Source of the DNA: Aldehydirespirator sp965221215
Lineage (GTDB): Bacteria > Actinomycetota > Acidimicrobiia > Acidimicrobiales > Aldehydirespiratoraceae
Direction: 5' to 3'
NCBI GenBank assembly: GCA_965221215.1
Contig: OZ244872.1
Location: 1,488,001 to 1,552,000 of the forward strand
Length of the DNA: 64,000 nt
Below are positions 9,024 through 18,686 of this stretch, piece by piece. Within the stretch, counting starts at the first letter, position 1. The number at the start of each line of letters is the position of its first letter. The notes below the pieces were generated by a model. It searched no databases, was not told the origin of the DNA, and saw only the letters and a program-made list of their open reading frames with translations. A program made the position numbers and the translations under genes.

Positions 9024-12000
9024 GACTCACCCCGCGTGGGCGGGAAAGACTGGTCAGCGAGGGCGACCAACTCGCCATCAACCGGACTCACCCCCGCGTG
9101 GGCGGGGAAGATTTTGACGGCCAGTTCGCCGACGCCGCCGACTTCGACTCACCCCCGCGTGGGCGGGGAAGATTTTGACGGCCAGTTCGCCGACGCCGCC
9201 GACTTCGACTCACCCCCGCGTGGGCGGGGAAGATTTTGACGGCCAGTTCGCCGACGCCGCCGACTTCGACTCACCCCCGCGTGGGCGGGGAAGATTTTGA
9301 CGGCCAGTTCGCCGACGCCGCCGACTTCGACTCACCCCCGCGTGGGCGGGGAAGACGCCGAGCACATGGACTCGCTGCTGCCGGTCGTCGACTCACCCCC
9401 GCGTGGGCGGGGAAGACAGCTGGCCGCGCTCGCGTCCGTCCCACACATACGACTCACCCCCGCGTGGGCGGGGAAGACCGTTCGGGCCGTACAGAGGCCG
9501 TGAGCGCCCGCGACTCACCCCCGCGTGGGCGGGGAAGACGGTCCCGCCCGGCGCCGGCCGGCGGATAGGTGCGACTCACCCCCGCGTGGGCGGGGAAGAC
9601 GTTCTTGACGGGCTGCATCTTCCGGTGGTGGCCGACTCACCCCCGCGTGGGCGGGGAAGACCATCCCAACCCGAGAACCTGACCGGCCCCAGCATCGACT
9701 CACCCCCGCGTGGGCGGGGAAGACGACCCTGCCAAATTGTGGGCCGGTCCGGTCATCGACTCACCCCCGCGTGGGCGGGGAAGACGCGGGCCTTGATCGC
9801 GTCGAACCTGCGGTCCATCGACTCACCCCCGCGTGGGCGGGGAAGACCGGGTCTCGCAGTCGAGCGCGTCGGCGATCTGCGACTCACCCCCGCGTGGGCG
9901 GGGAAGACGGGACCGTCTGGCCTCGCTCGACGCGGTAGACCGACTCACCCCCGCGTGGGCGGGGAAGACGAGACCGTCGATGACGAGGACAGGCTCACCG
10001 GCGACTCACCCCCGCGTGGGCGGGGAAGACGGCTGAGCGCCGGGTCCGGCTGGGGATCCACCTGACTCACCCCCGCGTGGGCGGGGAAGACCTCGCCCGA
10101 GGAGTTCCCGACGCCGTTGCCATCGACTCACCCCCGCGTGGGCGGGGAAGACCCTGGGCCGCTGCCGGCGACTACTCCGACCTGCGACTCACCCCCGCGT
10201 GGGCGGGGAAGACAACCCCATGACCACCACCGGCTGCGGATGCGACGACTCACCCCCGCGTGGGCGGGGAAGACCGTGTTTGTGCGCCCGTCGTGCGAGC
10301 GAGTTTCGACTCACCCCCGCGTGGGCGGGGAAGACTGTGACGCCATCGGGCAGCGTGTGGGCGATCTCGACTCACCCCCGCGTGGGCGGGGAAGACGTCT
10401 GCTCGATGATTCTCATTGGTTCTCTCTCCGACTCACCCCCGCGTGGGCGGGGAAGACGCTGCCCGAGCCGGTGACGCTGAACGCCGCGACGACTCACCCC
10501 CGCGTGGGCGGGGAAGACGACGACATCAGCGAGTACCGCCGGGTGCACGGCGACTCACCCCCGCGTGGGCGGGGAAGACATCCCGCTCGGACCCGACGGC
10601 CTGCCGGCGCTGCGACTCACCCCCGCGTGGGCGGGGAAGACCCCTCGGCGCCCATGCGCTCGACGGTCGCTGTCGACTCACCCCCGCGTGGGCGGGGAAG
10701 ACCACGCTGCGCCTCGAGAACATCTATCGCCGCACCGACTCACCCCCGCGTGGGCGGGGAAGACCGAGCCCACCGTGGCGTGCTGCTGCCCGTACCACGA
10801 CTCACCCCCGCGTGGGCGGGGAAGACTGCGGGCGGAACGTCCGCAGCCATCGGACGGTCTGCCGACTCACCCCCGCGTGGGCGGGGAAGACCCAGCGGCC
10901 CCGCGCCATGATCCGCTCCGCTGACGACTCACCCCCGCGTGGGCGGGGAAGACCCGCATCCCGGTGCGCTCGACCCTGCCGACCATCGACTCACCCCCGC
11001 GTGGGCGGGGAAGACATGTCTCCTGTCGGTGGTGGTGGTCATGTCATCGACTCACCCCCGCGTGGGCGGGGAAGACATCCCGTGGCGCTATGTGGCGGTG
11101 GTATCGCATCGACTCACCCCCGCGTGGGCGGGGAAGACGAGGGCTCCTCCAGTCTCGCCCAGCGCCGCAGCGACTCACCCCCGCGTGGGCGGGGAAGACT
11201 GGAACTCGAGGAGCTGCGGGTGGACGCCTGACGACTCACCCCCGCGTGGGCGGGGAAGACAGGCCGCGGTCGTCCCAGTAGGCGAGGTCGATCGACTCAC
11301 CCCCGCGTGGGCGGGGAAGACGGACGCTCAGCGGCCACTACCGCGCCAACAACCGACTCACCCCCGCGTGGGCGGGGAAGACCGGCTGTGGGCGATGATG
11401 ATTGTTTGGAGCTCCGACTCACCCCCGCGTGGGCGGGGAAGACCTCGACAACCAGATCGGCGGAAGCACCGTGTTCCGACTCACCCCCGCGTGGGCGGGG
11501 AAGACGCTCGGAGCTCGAGGCGATGCGCAAGTCCGACCGACTCACCCCCGCGTGGGCGGGGAAGACGCACCCGACCGGTCGATCTCCCATTGGAGCCACG
11601 ACTCACCCCCGCGTGGGCGGGGAAGACAGATCGACGATCATCGTGCTCATGGGGTCCTCCGACTCACCCCCGCGTGGGCGGGGAAGACGCAACCTCGCCG
11701 CCGTCGCCGCCATAGGACGCCGACTCACCCCCGCGTGGGCGGGGAAGACAGCTGCCGGACGCGTCGGACGGCACGGTCGATCGACTCACCCCCGCGTGGG
11801 CGGGGAAGACAGATCGCTGTTCTCCCTCTTAGAGGGGTCTCTTGACTCACCCCCGCGTGGGCGGGGAAGACACACCTACGGCGACGAGCAGACCGACCGG
11901 CTGCGACTCACCCCCGCGTGGGCGGGGAAGACCACCTGCCGGTGTGGGACGAGCTGGCCTCCGCCCGACTCACCCCCGCGTGGGCGGGGAAGACGGTGGT

Positions 12001-13896
12001 AGCTGGAGTGGGCGGCAATGTGGTCGCGACTCACCCCCGCGTGGGCGGGGAAGACATTTCACCTGCATTCGCTGGGAGCAAGTCGATCGACTCACCCCCG
12101 CGTGGGCGGGGAAGACCGTGCCGGAGCCGCTGGTGGCCGACTATTCGCCGACTCACCCCCGCGTGGGCGGGGAAGACCTCTGTGTGGGTGGACCTGGATC
12201 GGCAGGCCGCGACTCACCCCCGCGTGGGCGGGGAAGACACCGACACCGGCCTCACCAACGGCACCACCTACGACTCACCCCCGCGTGGGCGGGGAAGACG
12301 CCTCGAAGCGGTCGGCGGCGGCGGCGAAGATCGACTCACCCCCGCGTGGGCGGGGAAGACTCAACACGCCGCTGGAGCCCGGCGACGTGCTCCGACTCAC
12401 CCCCGCGTGGGCGGGGAAGACGTGACCCAGTCCGACCGCGTGTACTCGGCTGACGACTCACCCCCGCGTGGGCGGGGAAGACCTCATCGGGGACTGTGAG
12501 AAGCGTCGAAACCCCGACTCACCCCCGCGTGGGCGGGGAAGACGGCATGTCGCCCACAAGGATCTTGGCCTTCAGCGACTCACCCCCGCGTGGGCGGGGA
12601 AGACCATGCCGTGACCGTCGAGGTCAAAGCCGACTTCGACTCACCCCCGCGTGGGCGGGGAAGACCGTTGGCGCTGCCGTGCGGGGAGCCGGAGCGTCGA
12701 CTCACCCCCGCGTGGGCGGGGAAGACGCGACCACATCGCCGCCGGGTCCAGCTATCGCCGACTCACCCCCGCGTGGGCGGGGAAGACGACAGGAGAGAAG
12801 CCATGACCACCACCACCACCGACTCACCCCCGCGTGGGCGGGGAAGACGTGGCGGCGTGGCTGCGAGACGCCGCCGAGGCCGACTCACCCCCGCGTGGGC
12901 GGGGAAGACGCTGGGATGTTGTCCGGTGGTGCGAGACATGGCGACTCACCCCCGCGTGGGCGGGGAAGACGATCGGGCGGTGGTGCTCGACATGGGCGAG
13001 GACGACTCACCCCCGCGTGGGCGGGGAAGACTGGCGGTGGCGGTGGCGGTCATGTCGTGTCTCCTGACTCACCCCCGCGTGGGCGGGGAAGACCGACAAG
13101 CTCGACTCGACCCAGTTGGCCGGGTCCGACTCACCCCCGCGTGGGCGGGGAAGACCGCGAACAGCGCACGCGACCAGCAGTACTCCAACGACTCACCCCC
13201 GCGTGGGCGGGGAAGACGCTGCGGCACGAGAGATCGTCGCACGAAGCCTCGACTCACCCCCGCGTGGGCGGGGAAGACGGCAACACCGCCGGCAAGCTCG
13301 GCAGCGTGGTCGACTCACCCCCGCGTGGGCGGGGAAGACCGGGTCTGCGCTGCCGCTGCGGCTGCCCGACTTCGACTCACCCCCGCGTGGGCGGGGAAGA
13401 CTCGGGCGCCCGAACCCATTCCCCGCCCTTCATCGACTCACCCCCGCGTGGGCGGGGAAGACGGTGCCGCTCGCCTCGACCCAGTTGCTGTACTGCGACT
13501 CACCCCCGCGTGGGCGGGGAAGACCTCGAGCGGGAGGCGGACTGCCCGCGGCATCATCGACTCACCCCCGCGTGGGCGGGGAAGACCGCGGATCGAAGTA
13601 CAACCCGCTGCCCCCGTCTCGACTCACCCCCGCGTGGGCGGGGAAGACCACCACCGGCAGCGGGTCGGCGGTGCCAGCGATCGACTCACCCCCGCGTGGG
13701 CGGGGAAGACCGACAAGAACCGCGACCCGACGTGCCCCGACGACGACTCACCCCCGCGTGGGCGGGGAAGACCTGATCGCCCACGATGACGGGCTCGTGT
13801 GTCCCCGACTCACCCCCGCGTGGGCGGGGAAGACGGGATCCGCCGCGTGCTCGGCAAGATCATGATGCGACTCACCCCCGCGTGGGCGGGGAAGAC
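9024..13896 (-). CRISPR. Type I-E CRISPR array, about 80 repeats
   Basis: The 28-bp repeat reads on the plus strand from GACTCACCCC to GGGGAAGAC with a CCCCGCG/CGTGGGCGGGG hairpin core. On the minus strand this is the usual actinobacterial type I-E repeat (GTCTTCCCC...GGTGAGTC). Counting by hand gives one degenerate repeat at 9024-9050, then 79 near-identical repeats from 9085 to 13896. The period is mostly 61-62 bp (spacers 33-34 nt). The base just before each plus-strand repeat is C in nearly all units, as expected if the first spacer nucleotide comes from the PAM. cas2 lies at the right-hand end and the repeats decay at the left, so transcription runs right to left. The first four intact units (9085-9328) carry the same spacer and a repeat ending T instead of C. 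Confidence 0.97.
9085..9328. repeat. Four identical tandem repeat-spacer units in the CRISPR tail
   Basis: The units starting at 9085, 9146, 9207 and 9268 are identical 61-bp blocks. In each, the repeat ends GAAGAT rather than GAAGAC, followed by the same spacer (starting TTTGACGGCC and ending CCGCCGACTTC). The shared repeat variant shows that these arose by local duplication, not by four independent acquisitions. Confidence 0.9.
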
Positions 13897-13946
13897 ACTT
13901 CGTAAAGTGTGGGTTTGTTCTAGGTCGTTTCGGTTTCTGTTGTCAA
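13897..13946 (-). promoter_or_regulatory. CRISPR leader and predicted pre-crRNA promoter
   Basis: Only 23 bp (13897-13919) separate the cas2 stop from the first repeat. On the minus strand a perfect TTGACA (13946-13941) lies within the last codons of cas2. It is followed after 18 bp by TAGAAC (13922-13917), which overlaps the cas2 TAG stop. This is a plausible -35/-10 pair that would start transcription just before the first repeat. The -10 match is only moderate. Confidence 0.5.
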
Positions 13947-14231
13947 GATGCGCCGAGAGCCTACGAGTTGCAGGCCTTCCATTTCGATCAGTTCTCGCCG
14001 CTCCGAGCCGCACGTCCGAATCGTGAAGCCCTGTTCGGTGGGCGCGCTGCTAACTGACAAGCCCCACCCGTCGTGTACGGCGATCTTGATCTGTAGCCAC
14101 AACTCGTCGCGGATGCGGGCGCTGATTGTTCCGACAAAAACGCCCGCTGCGGGCTCGATCATCCAGCGAGTCAGCGCGTGACGCAGATTCGGCGGCACGG
14201 CCGTAAGGACGAAGGTTGTGTATGAACTCAC
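13920..14231 (-). CDS. cas2: CRISPR-associated endonuclease Cas2, type I-E
   Basis: 103 residues with a GTG start overlapping the end of cas1. It carries the subtype I-E Cas2 sequence: TTFVLTAVPPNLRHALTRWMIE at the N-terminus (here spanning about residues 4-25), FVGTISARIRDELWLQI, and a C-terminal GLQLVGSRRI segment. Cas2 forms the dimeric core of the Cas1-Cas2 spacer integrase. It is the last gene of the cas operon, and its 3' end contains the likely promoter of the array. Confidence 0.95.
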   Translation of the reverse strand: MSSYTTFVLTAVPPNLRHALTRWMIEPAAGVFVGTISARIRDELWLQIKIAVHDGWGLSVSSAPTEQGFTIRTCGSERRELIEMEGLQLVGSRRILTTETETT

Positions 14232-15229
14232 GACGATTCCGGTGATTCCAAGGAGCTCATGGAATCGGCGTAGTTGCGGCGTGCTGGAACGTTGCCGATA
14301 TCTGGATCCCAGAGGCGTGTGACTCCTTCTTCGGGCGTAGATTCCATATGATCGTCGTGTTCTTCTCCTAGCGTCAAGGCTCCGCGGATGTCGTTCACTA
14401 TTCGAGGGGCCATGCGTAGCGCTCTGTGGCGTTCTCGAAAGTGTCGTCTGACCACGGGATCAGGGTTGTCGACGCGCCCGTACTTGAAGGCCAGCGGAAC
14501 TGAAGTCTCCAGCTTGTATAGATCGGCTATGTCGAACACGAAGGAGCGTTGAGAACCCGAGTGTATGAACCCAAGGGCTGGGGACGCCCCGAGCGCCAGA
14601 ATCGTGGCGTGAACTATGCCATATAGCACTTGGTTTGCTGCGTTGAGCGCCCTGTTGGTCGGGTCTATGTCGTCGTAGTCGTTGGTGTTGTGTGCTGTGA
14701 GGACTCGCCGGAATGGCACGCCGTGGGCTTGTCCGATCGTCCGGTATGCCGTCTTGACGCGATGGCCCTCGATACCGCGTAACTGTGCGATGGTCTTGCC
14801 TTCAGCGATCTCGGGGTCGCTAAATCGCCTGGCGTACAGCCATCGGGCTGTCTCGGTACGGGCATTGGGGTCAGCCCAGGCAGCGGCTTGGGCGTGGAGC
14901 CATTTGGTTGTGAGGTCGTTGTGGGTTAGCGCGCCGTAGCACCGAACCCCGCCGGATCCGACCAGCAGTATGACGGCTCCGTCGCGGCAGATTTGGGTTG
15001 CGGCGCGAGTGGTCACCGCGACTCCGGGGCCGAGCAGCACGGCAGCGATCGACGAGGTGGGGAGGTAGACGCGCTGGTGGCCGTGCTGTTCTGTCTCAAA
15101 GACCGCAGCGGTGCCGTTGTCGTCTTGTTCGACACGCGCAGTGTCGATATAGACGTAGCTGAGTTGGTCGATGACCCGGGGCAGCATCACCAGCGATGGG
15201 GCTGCAAGACGCTGGGACAGTTTGGGCAT
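14228..15229 (-). CDS. cas1: CRISPR-associated integrase Cas1, type I-E
   Basis: 333 residues from ATG 15229 (MPKLSQRL), which gives a short overlap with cas6e; longer upstream starts would bury it in cas6e. The metal-binding catalytic residues are visible: Glu154 in GIEGHRVK, His223 in GFIHSGSQ and Asp233/Asp236 in VFDIADLYK. These correspond to the E. coli Glu, His and Asp residues. Cas1 carries out spacer integration with Cas2. Nothing in the sequence suggests loss of function. Confidence 0.96.
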   Translation of the reverse strand: MPKLSQRLAAPSLVMLPRVIDQLSYVYIDTARVEQDDNGTAAVFETEQHGHQRVYLPTSSIAAVLLGPGVAVTTRAATQICRDGAVILLVGSGGVRCYGALTHNDLTTKWLHAQAAAWADPNARTETARWLYARRFSDPEIAEGKTIAQLRGIEGHRVKTAYRTIGQAHGVPFRRVLTAHNTNDYDDIDPTNRALNAANQVLYGIVHATILALGASPALGFIHSGSQRSFVFDIADLYKLETSVPLAFKYGRVDNPDPVVRRHFRERHRALRMAPRIVNDIRGALTLGEEHDDHMESTPEEGVTRLWDPDIGNVPARRNYADSMSSLESPESS

Positions 15230-15231
15230 CG

Positions 15232-15864
15232 CTACCGCAGAGGTCGTGAGACGGTCAACAGGCCGCACCCGTAGGACTTCGACGGGCCGATGCCTGCGGC
15301 GATGGCAGCGCACAGCCGGCCGGTGTCGGTGATTGTGGCGCTGCCGTCGAACTGGACGACATGGAGCTTCGCGCCGCGGGCTCGCGGGTGCGGTTCCACA
15401 GCCGTGACGGCGCGAACACCGTCGTTGGCCGCGCCTAGCCCCGCGGCATCCAGCTGCTTTGAGAGCCAGTGCTGCTGCGGTGCGTCGCCGGTCACGGGCG
15501 CTCTGTGGCGTGGCCCGTCTCGTCCGTTTCGCCGCCGGACGACTGGGTTCGCCACGAGGCGGAACGTGACCGTGTGTCCACGGGCGAGCCGCCCGAGATG
15601 CGGCGCCATGTCGTATGGCCCCTCCATGGTGCCATAGCCGCCAGGGAGGCGTGACATGTCGGGTTCAGCTGACGATTGCAGCAGCACCGAGCCCTTGTCG
15701 TGCTCGTAGCGCCACAGCACACCGCCGTCTGAGCGGGACGCATCGACGAGCCTGCTGAGCGTCTTATGCATCTGGTCGCGGCGGTCGCGGCTACCGTAGT
15801 CCCGTCGGGCGTCGGGGTGCGCCCCGTTGGGGCGGATGCGCGTGAGTAGGAGCCGTCGAGTCAC
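15232..15864 (-). CDS. cas6e: CRISPR RNA endonuclease Cas6e
   Basis: 210 residues with a GTG start in a GTGA overlap with cas5e. It has the RAMP fold with the C-terminal glycine-rich loop GIGPSKSYGCGLLTV, and a candidate catalytic His33 in DQMHKTL near the N-terminus. Cas6e cuts the pre-crRNA at the base of each repeat hairpin and stays bound in Cascade; the CCCCGCC/GGCGGGG-type hairpin in the array repeats fits such a substrate. Confidence 0.94.
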   Translation of the reverse strand: MTRRLLLTRIRPNGAHPDARRDYGSRDRRDQMHKTLSRLVDASRSDGGVLWRYEHDKGSVLLQSSAEPDMSRLPGGYGTMEGPYDMAPHLGRLARGHTVTFRLVANPVVRRRNGRDGPRHRAPVTGDAPQQHWLSKQLDAAGLGAANDGVRAVTAVEPHPRARGAKLHVVQFDGSATITDTGRLCAAIAAGIGPSKSYGCGLLTVSRPLR

Positions 15865-16739
15865 CGCTGCGCCATCGACTCGTTCTCGTTGATCCGGTTG
15901 AGCGTGTCGCGCCTCTGCTGGTGCGCCGATCGGGAGCGTCCTGCGCAGTTGTCTTCGCTCATGCTGACCTGTCGAGAGGTGGTCCAGCGGTAGTGGTAGC
16001 CGTGCCAGCGGAGGGCAGGATCGAACGTGATAGGAACATCGAGGCGCCCCGAGCCGCCGGTGTCGGGGCCGAGGGCATCATGGACGATCTCCACCACTAC
16101 GATTCGTGACGACTCGTCGCCGTTCGCGGCGGCCACATCAGCGAAGTGGTCCTCCTCGCGGCGGGGGTCCGCTGTGGGGCGATCCCGCAACAGCGGCAAC
16201 TCCCTGAACACGACGTCGGCCAGATGCGCGGTGACTCCGACAAGCACAGGCGCTGCGGGCGGGCAAGATCGCCGGCCGAGGTACAGCGGCCGTTCGGGAC
16301 GGCGCAGGGCATCCGCCACATCGGCGGCTTCGATGCCGTCAGTGCTCGGAGTCCACACGACGGTGAACGCCGCGTCCGACAGATACCAGCGGTGCCCGGT
16401 GATCGGGGACTTGGCGGGTACGACCTTGCCTTTGGCCCGGTTGTCCGTGTTGAGGGATGCCGCGGTGGGCGCGCCGTCGCTGTGTCGACCGTCCTTGCCC
16501 GTGCCGACGGTCTGCCAGTCCCGGATGCGGACACCGGGTCGGTCCACTCTGATGTGCATCTCAGCGGACGCCAAGTCGTCGATGGAGTCGCCGCGTCCGC
16601 GTCCCAGTGCGTTGGCGATCAGCCCGCACACTCCCGACAGGCTCGGCACGGAGTCCGTGGGGCGCTGTTCGGTGCCGACCGCGGGCCCGCCCCAAGACTG
16701 CAGCGGAGCATCAAGGGTCATGACGACGCTCTCAGTCAC
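15861..16739 (-). CDS. cas5e: Cascade subunit Cas5e
   Basis: 292 residues from the GTG at 16739, which overlaps the last base of the cas7e stop (TAGTG). The N-terminus VVMTLDAPLQSWGGPAVGTEQRPT (residues about 5-28) is the Cas5 signature, followed by PSLSGVCGLIANALGR. Cas5e binds the 5' handle of the crRNA in Cascade. The C-terminus has an extension rich in Ser, Arg and Asn. Longer upstream starts would overlap cas7e and are rejected. Confidence 0.94.
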   Translation of the reverse strand: MTESVVMTLDAPLQSWGGPAVGTEQRPTDSVPSLSGVCGLIANALGRGRGDSIDDLASAEMHIRVDRPGVRIRDWQTVGTGKDGRHSDGAPTAASLNTDNRAKGKVVPAKSPITGHRWYLSDAAFTVVWTPSTDGIEAADVADALRRPERPLYLGRRSCPPAAPVLVGVTAHLADVVFRELPLLRDRPTADPRREEDHFADVAAANGDESSRIVVVEIVHDALGPDTGGSGRLDVPITFDPALRWHGYHYRWTTSRQVSMSEDNCAGRSRSAHQQRRDTLNRINENESMAQR

Positions 16740-18040
16740 TAGACGATCCCCTCGGCGACTGAACTCTCCAGGCTGTGCAGCGTGGTCGGAGTGTGATCGA
16801 ACAGTTCGTCTGCCGGCCCGTGGGGCAGCGCCTCTCGAAGGCTCGGGGCAACGAACAGCCAGGCCGCGTCGATGCCGGGATCGTCTCGGTCGCAGGCGGC
16901 TTCTGCGAGCAGCCTCGAAGCGCTGGGTGCTAGGTATCCGCCGCTGTTGGCCACGGGGCTCTCGAATGCGTTGACGTACGAGCATGGGGCATCGTTGCGG
17001 GCAACAGCGAGGACCAACGACGGGCGCGGTGGAGGTCCGCAGGAGGTCTTCTTGGCGTCAGAGATCGTCTTCGCGAAGGCGGCCGCGAATGCCCCTGCGA
17101 CCGCTCCCGCCTCCGCGTCGCCGTCGCATCGCTCGGAGAGCAGCTTCCGCAGGTTCGCGACATCGACGGTGGCGTACCGGTAGTAGACAGCCGACACATA
17201 GTCGGGGGTGCCGATCATCCCCGCGCCCAGTTCGTCGCCAGGGTTGAGATCGTCCACCGCGGTGAAGTAGTCAGTGTCGATCTCCGCACTGTGGGTGGAG
17301 ACAGCGTGAGCCACCTGCGCCGCGCCGTCCACGTTGGTGTCAGGCATCGCGGTGAGCATCCGCCCGAACAGGGCGATCGTCGGGTTGGCGCGTCCGATCT
17401 GAGCCTTGACGGCCTCCAGTAGCGGCTTGTTGCTAGCGATGTGCTCACCGAACACCGCTGTGATCTGCTCGTGTGCTTGCTTGGAGCTCTTGGACGCTCC
17501 CTTGGCGGGTGCCTTGCCGAATGACGCCGCCCGCCATGCGGCATGCATCTCGCGCTCGCTGTCGGGTTCGATTTCGTCTGCAGGGCAGAGGGCAGGGAAA
17601 TCGTGGTCGTCGAGGGCTGCCCTCAAGCCAGGAGCGAACTCCGCTATGGCAGCGGCAATTTCAGCCCCAGCTCCCTCGGGCAGGAATGTCAAGATGGATG
17701 TCTCAGAGGGGTTGTCCTTGTAGGGCTCAAAGCCAGCCGCGACCAGCACTCTGCACGCCACAAAGAGCGCCATATCGGCATGCCATCCGATGTCCGTCAA
17801 CGCGTCGGCGATGCTCTTGGGGAGTTTGCGGGTGCGCTTCGCCCCCTCCAGGGTCAGAGCCAAGCGGGCTGCCCGCTTCTGGCACTGCGACGACACCCGA
17901 GCGCGCTCGACGCCGCCGAAATGGCAGGTCTTGGGCTGTCCGATGTCATCTCGGTTGAGGTTCGCGTACGCGGAGGACAACAGCACATGGATGTCTAGAA
18001 AACGTGTGCTGTGCCCTTCGGCGCGGTCGGTGGTGGTCAT
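16739..18040 (-). CDS. cas7e: Cascade backbone subunit Cas7e
   Basis: 433 residues from ATG 18040, overlapping the cse2 stop (ATGA). The N-terminal FLDIHVLLSSAYANLNRDD, then GGVERARVSSQCQKRAAR, are typical of Cas7e (CasC/Cse4), which polymerises along the crRNA spacer. SPVANSGGYLAPS-like and DFRP-like regions follow the family layout. The length is slightly above the E. coli protein. Confidence 0.95.
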   Translation of the reverse strand: MTTTDRAEGHSTRFLDIHVLLSSAYANLNRDDIGQPKTCHFGGVERARVSSQCQKRAARLALTLEGAKRTRKLPKSIADALTDIGWHADMALFVACRVLVAAGFEPYKDNPSETSILTFLPEGAGAEIAAAIAEFAPGLRAALDDHDFPALCPADEIEPDSEREMHAAWRAASFGKAPAKGASKSSKQAHEQITAVFGEHIASNKPLLEAVKAQIGRANPTIALFGRMLTAMPDTNVDGAAQVAHAVSTHSAEIDTDYFTAVDDLNPGDELGAGMIGTPDYVSAVYYRYATVDVANLRKLLSERCDGDAEAGAVAGAFAAAFAKTISDAKKTSCGPPPRPSLVLAVARNDAPCSYVNAFESPVANSGGYLAPSASRLLAEAACDRDDPGIDAAWLFVAPSLREALPHGPADELFDHTPTTLHSLESSVAEGIV

Positions 18041-18669
18041 TGCTGTTTGCCTCCTTGCAGGGGTTGATCGGATGTAGTTGATGGTGATGGGATGGCCTCG
18101 TCTACGCGCTGCCCGACTGCCAGTCCGAGACACCAGCGGTTCCAAGCCGATTCTGACCTCGGGTCCTGCCGCCCGCGCAGCATGTTACGGAGGTCTGCGA
18201 GCAGCAGACCCCAGTCGAGGTTGACGTGCCCGCTGTCGTCCGTGGCTAGGGCGAGGACTTGTCGCAGCGATCTAAGCGCTCCCGCGGCGTCGCCTTCGTC
18301 GAGGCGTGCTTTCAGGCGCTGCATCTCGCGGGCGCTGCGGGCACTGGCTCCATCGTTGGGCGCTCTGGATGCCCTGACGCCGTGACCGAGATTGCGCCAC
18401 TGCGTACTAGTAGCACCGTCGGGCGCGAAGCTGGCATAGAGAGACGCCACGCCGAGCATTAGCGTCACCTCATCGGCAGTCGCTCTGTCGCTCACCGCTG
18501 AGCCGAGAATCAACAGCGCCTCCAGCCGGGCCGCATCGTTGCGGAGAGCACGGCGCAGTCTGGCGCGGTTGGCACGCCCGTCATGGCCTGAGCAGCCTCG
18601 TCTCAACACCTCGACAAGAATCCGGTTGGGTGGCTCGGCGGCGGTGGGTTCGGTGTTCTCGTCGATCAT
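18037..18669 (-). CDS. cse2: Cascade small subunit Cse2
   Basis: 210 residues, helical and rich in Arg and Ala. The segments LGVASLYASFAP, NLGHGVRAS and LDWGLLLADLRNMLRG match the Cse2 (CasB) family. This subunit forms a dimer in Cascade and stabilises the R-loop. It lies 17 bp after cas8e and overlaps cas7e. Confidence 0.93.
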   Translation of the reverse strand: MIDENTEPTAAEPPNRILVEVLRRGCSGHDGRANRARLRRALRNDAARLEALLILGSAVSDRATADEVTLMLGVASLYASFAPDGATSTQWRNLGHGVRASRAPNDGASARSAREMQRLKARLDEGDAAGALRSLRQVLALATDDSGHVNLDWGLLLADLRNMLRGRQDPRSESAWNRWCLGLAVGQRVDEAIPSPSTTSDQPLQGGKQQ

Positions 18670-18686
18670 CCCTTGTCCTTTGTGGT

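Noticed and set aside
9236..13865. Long open frames across the array encoding repeats such as LTPAWAGKT, THPRVGGED and DSPPRGRGR
   Set aside because: These are the three frames of the CRISPR repeat. The 61-bp period and absence of start signals show that they are not genes.
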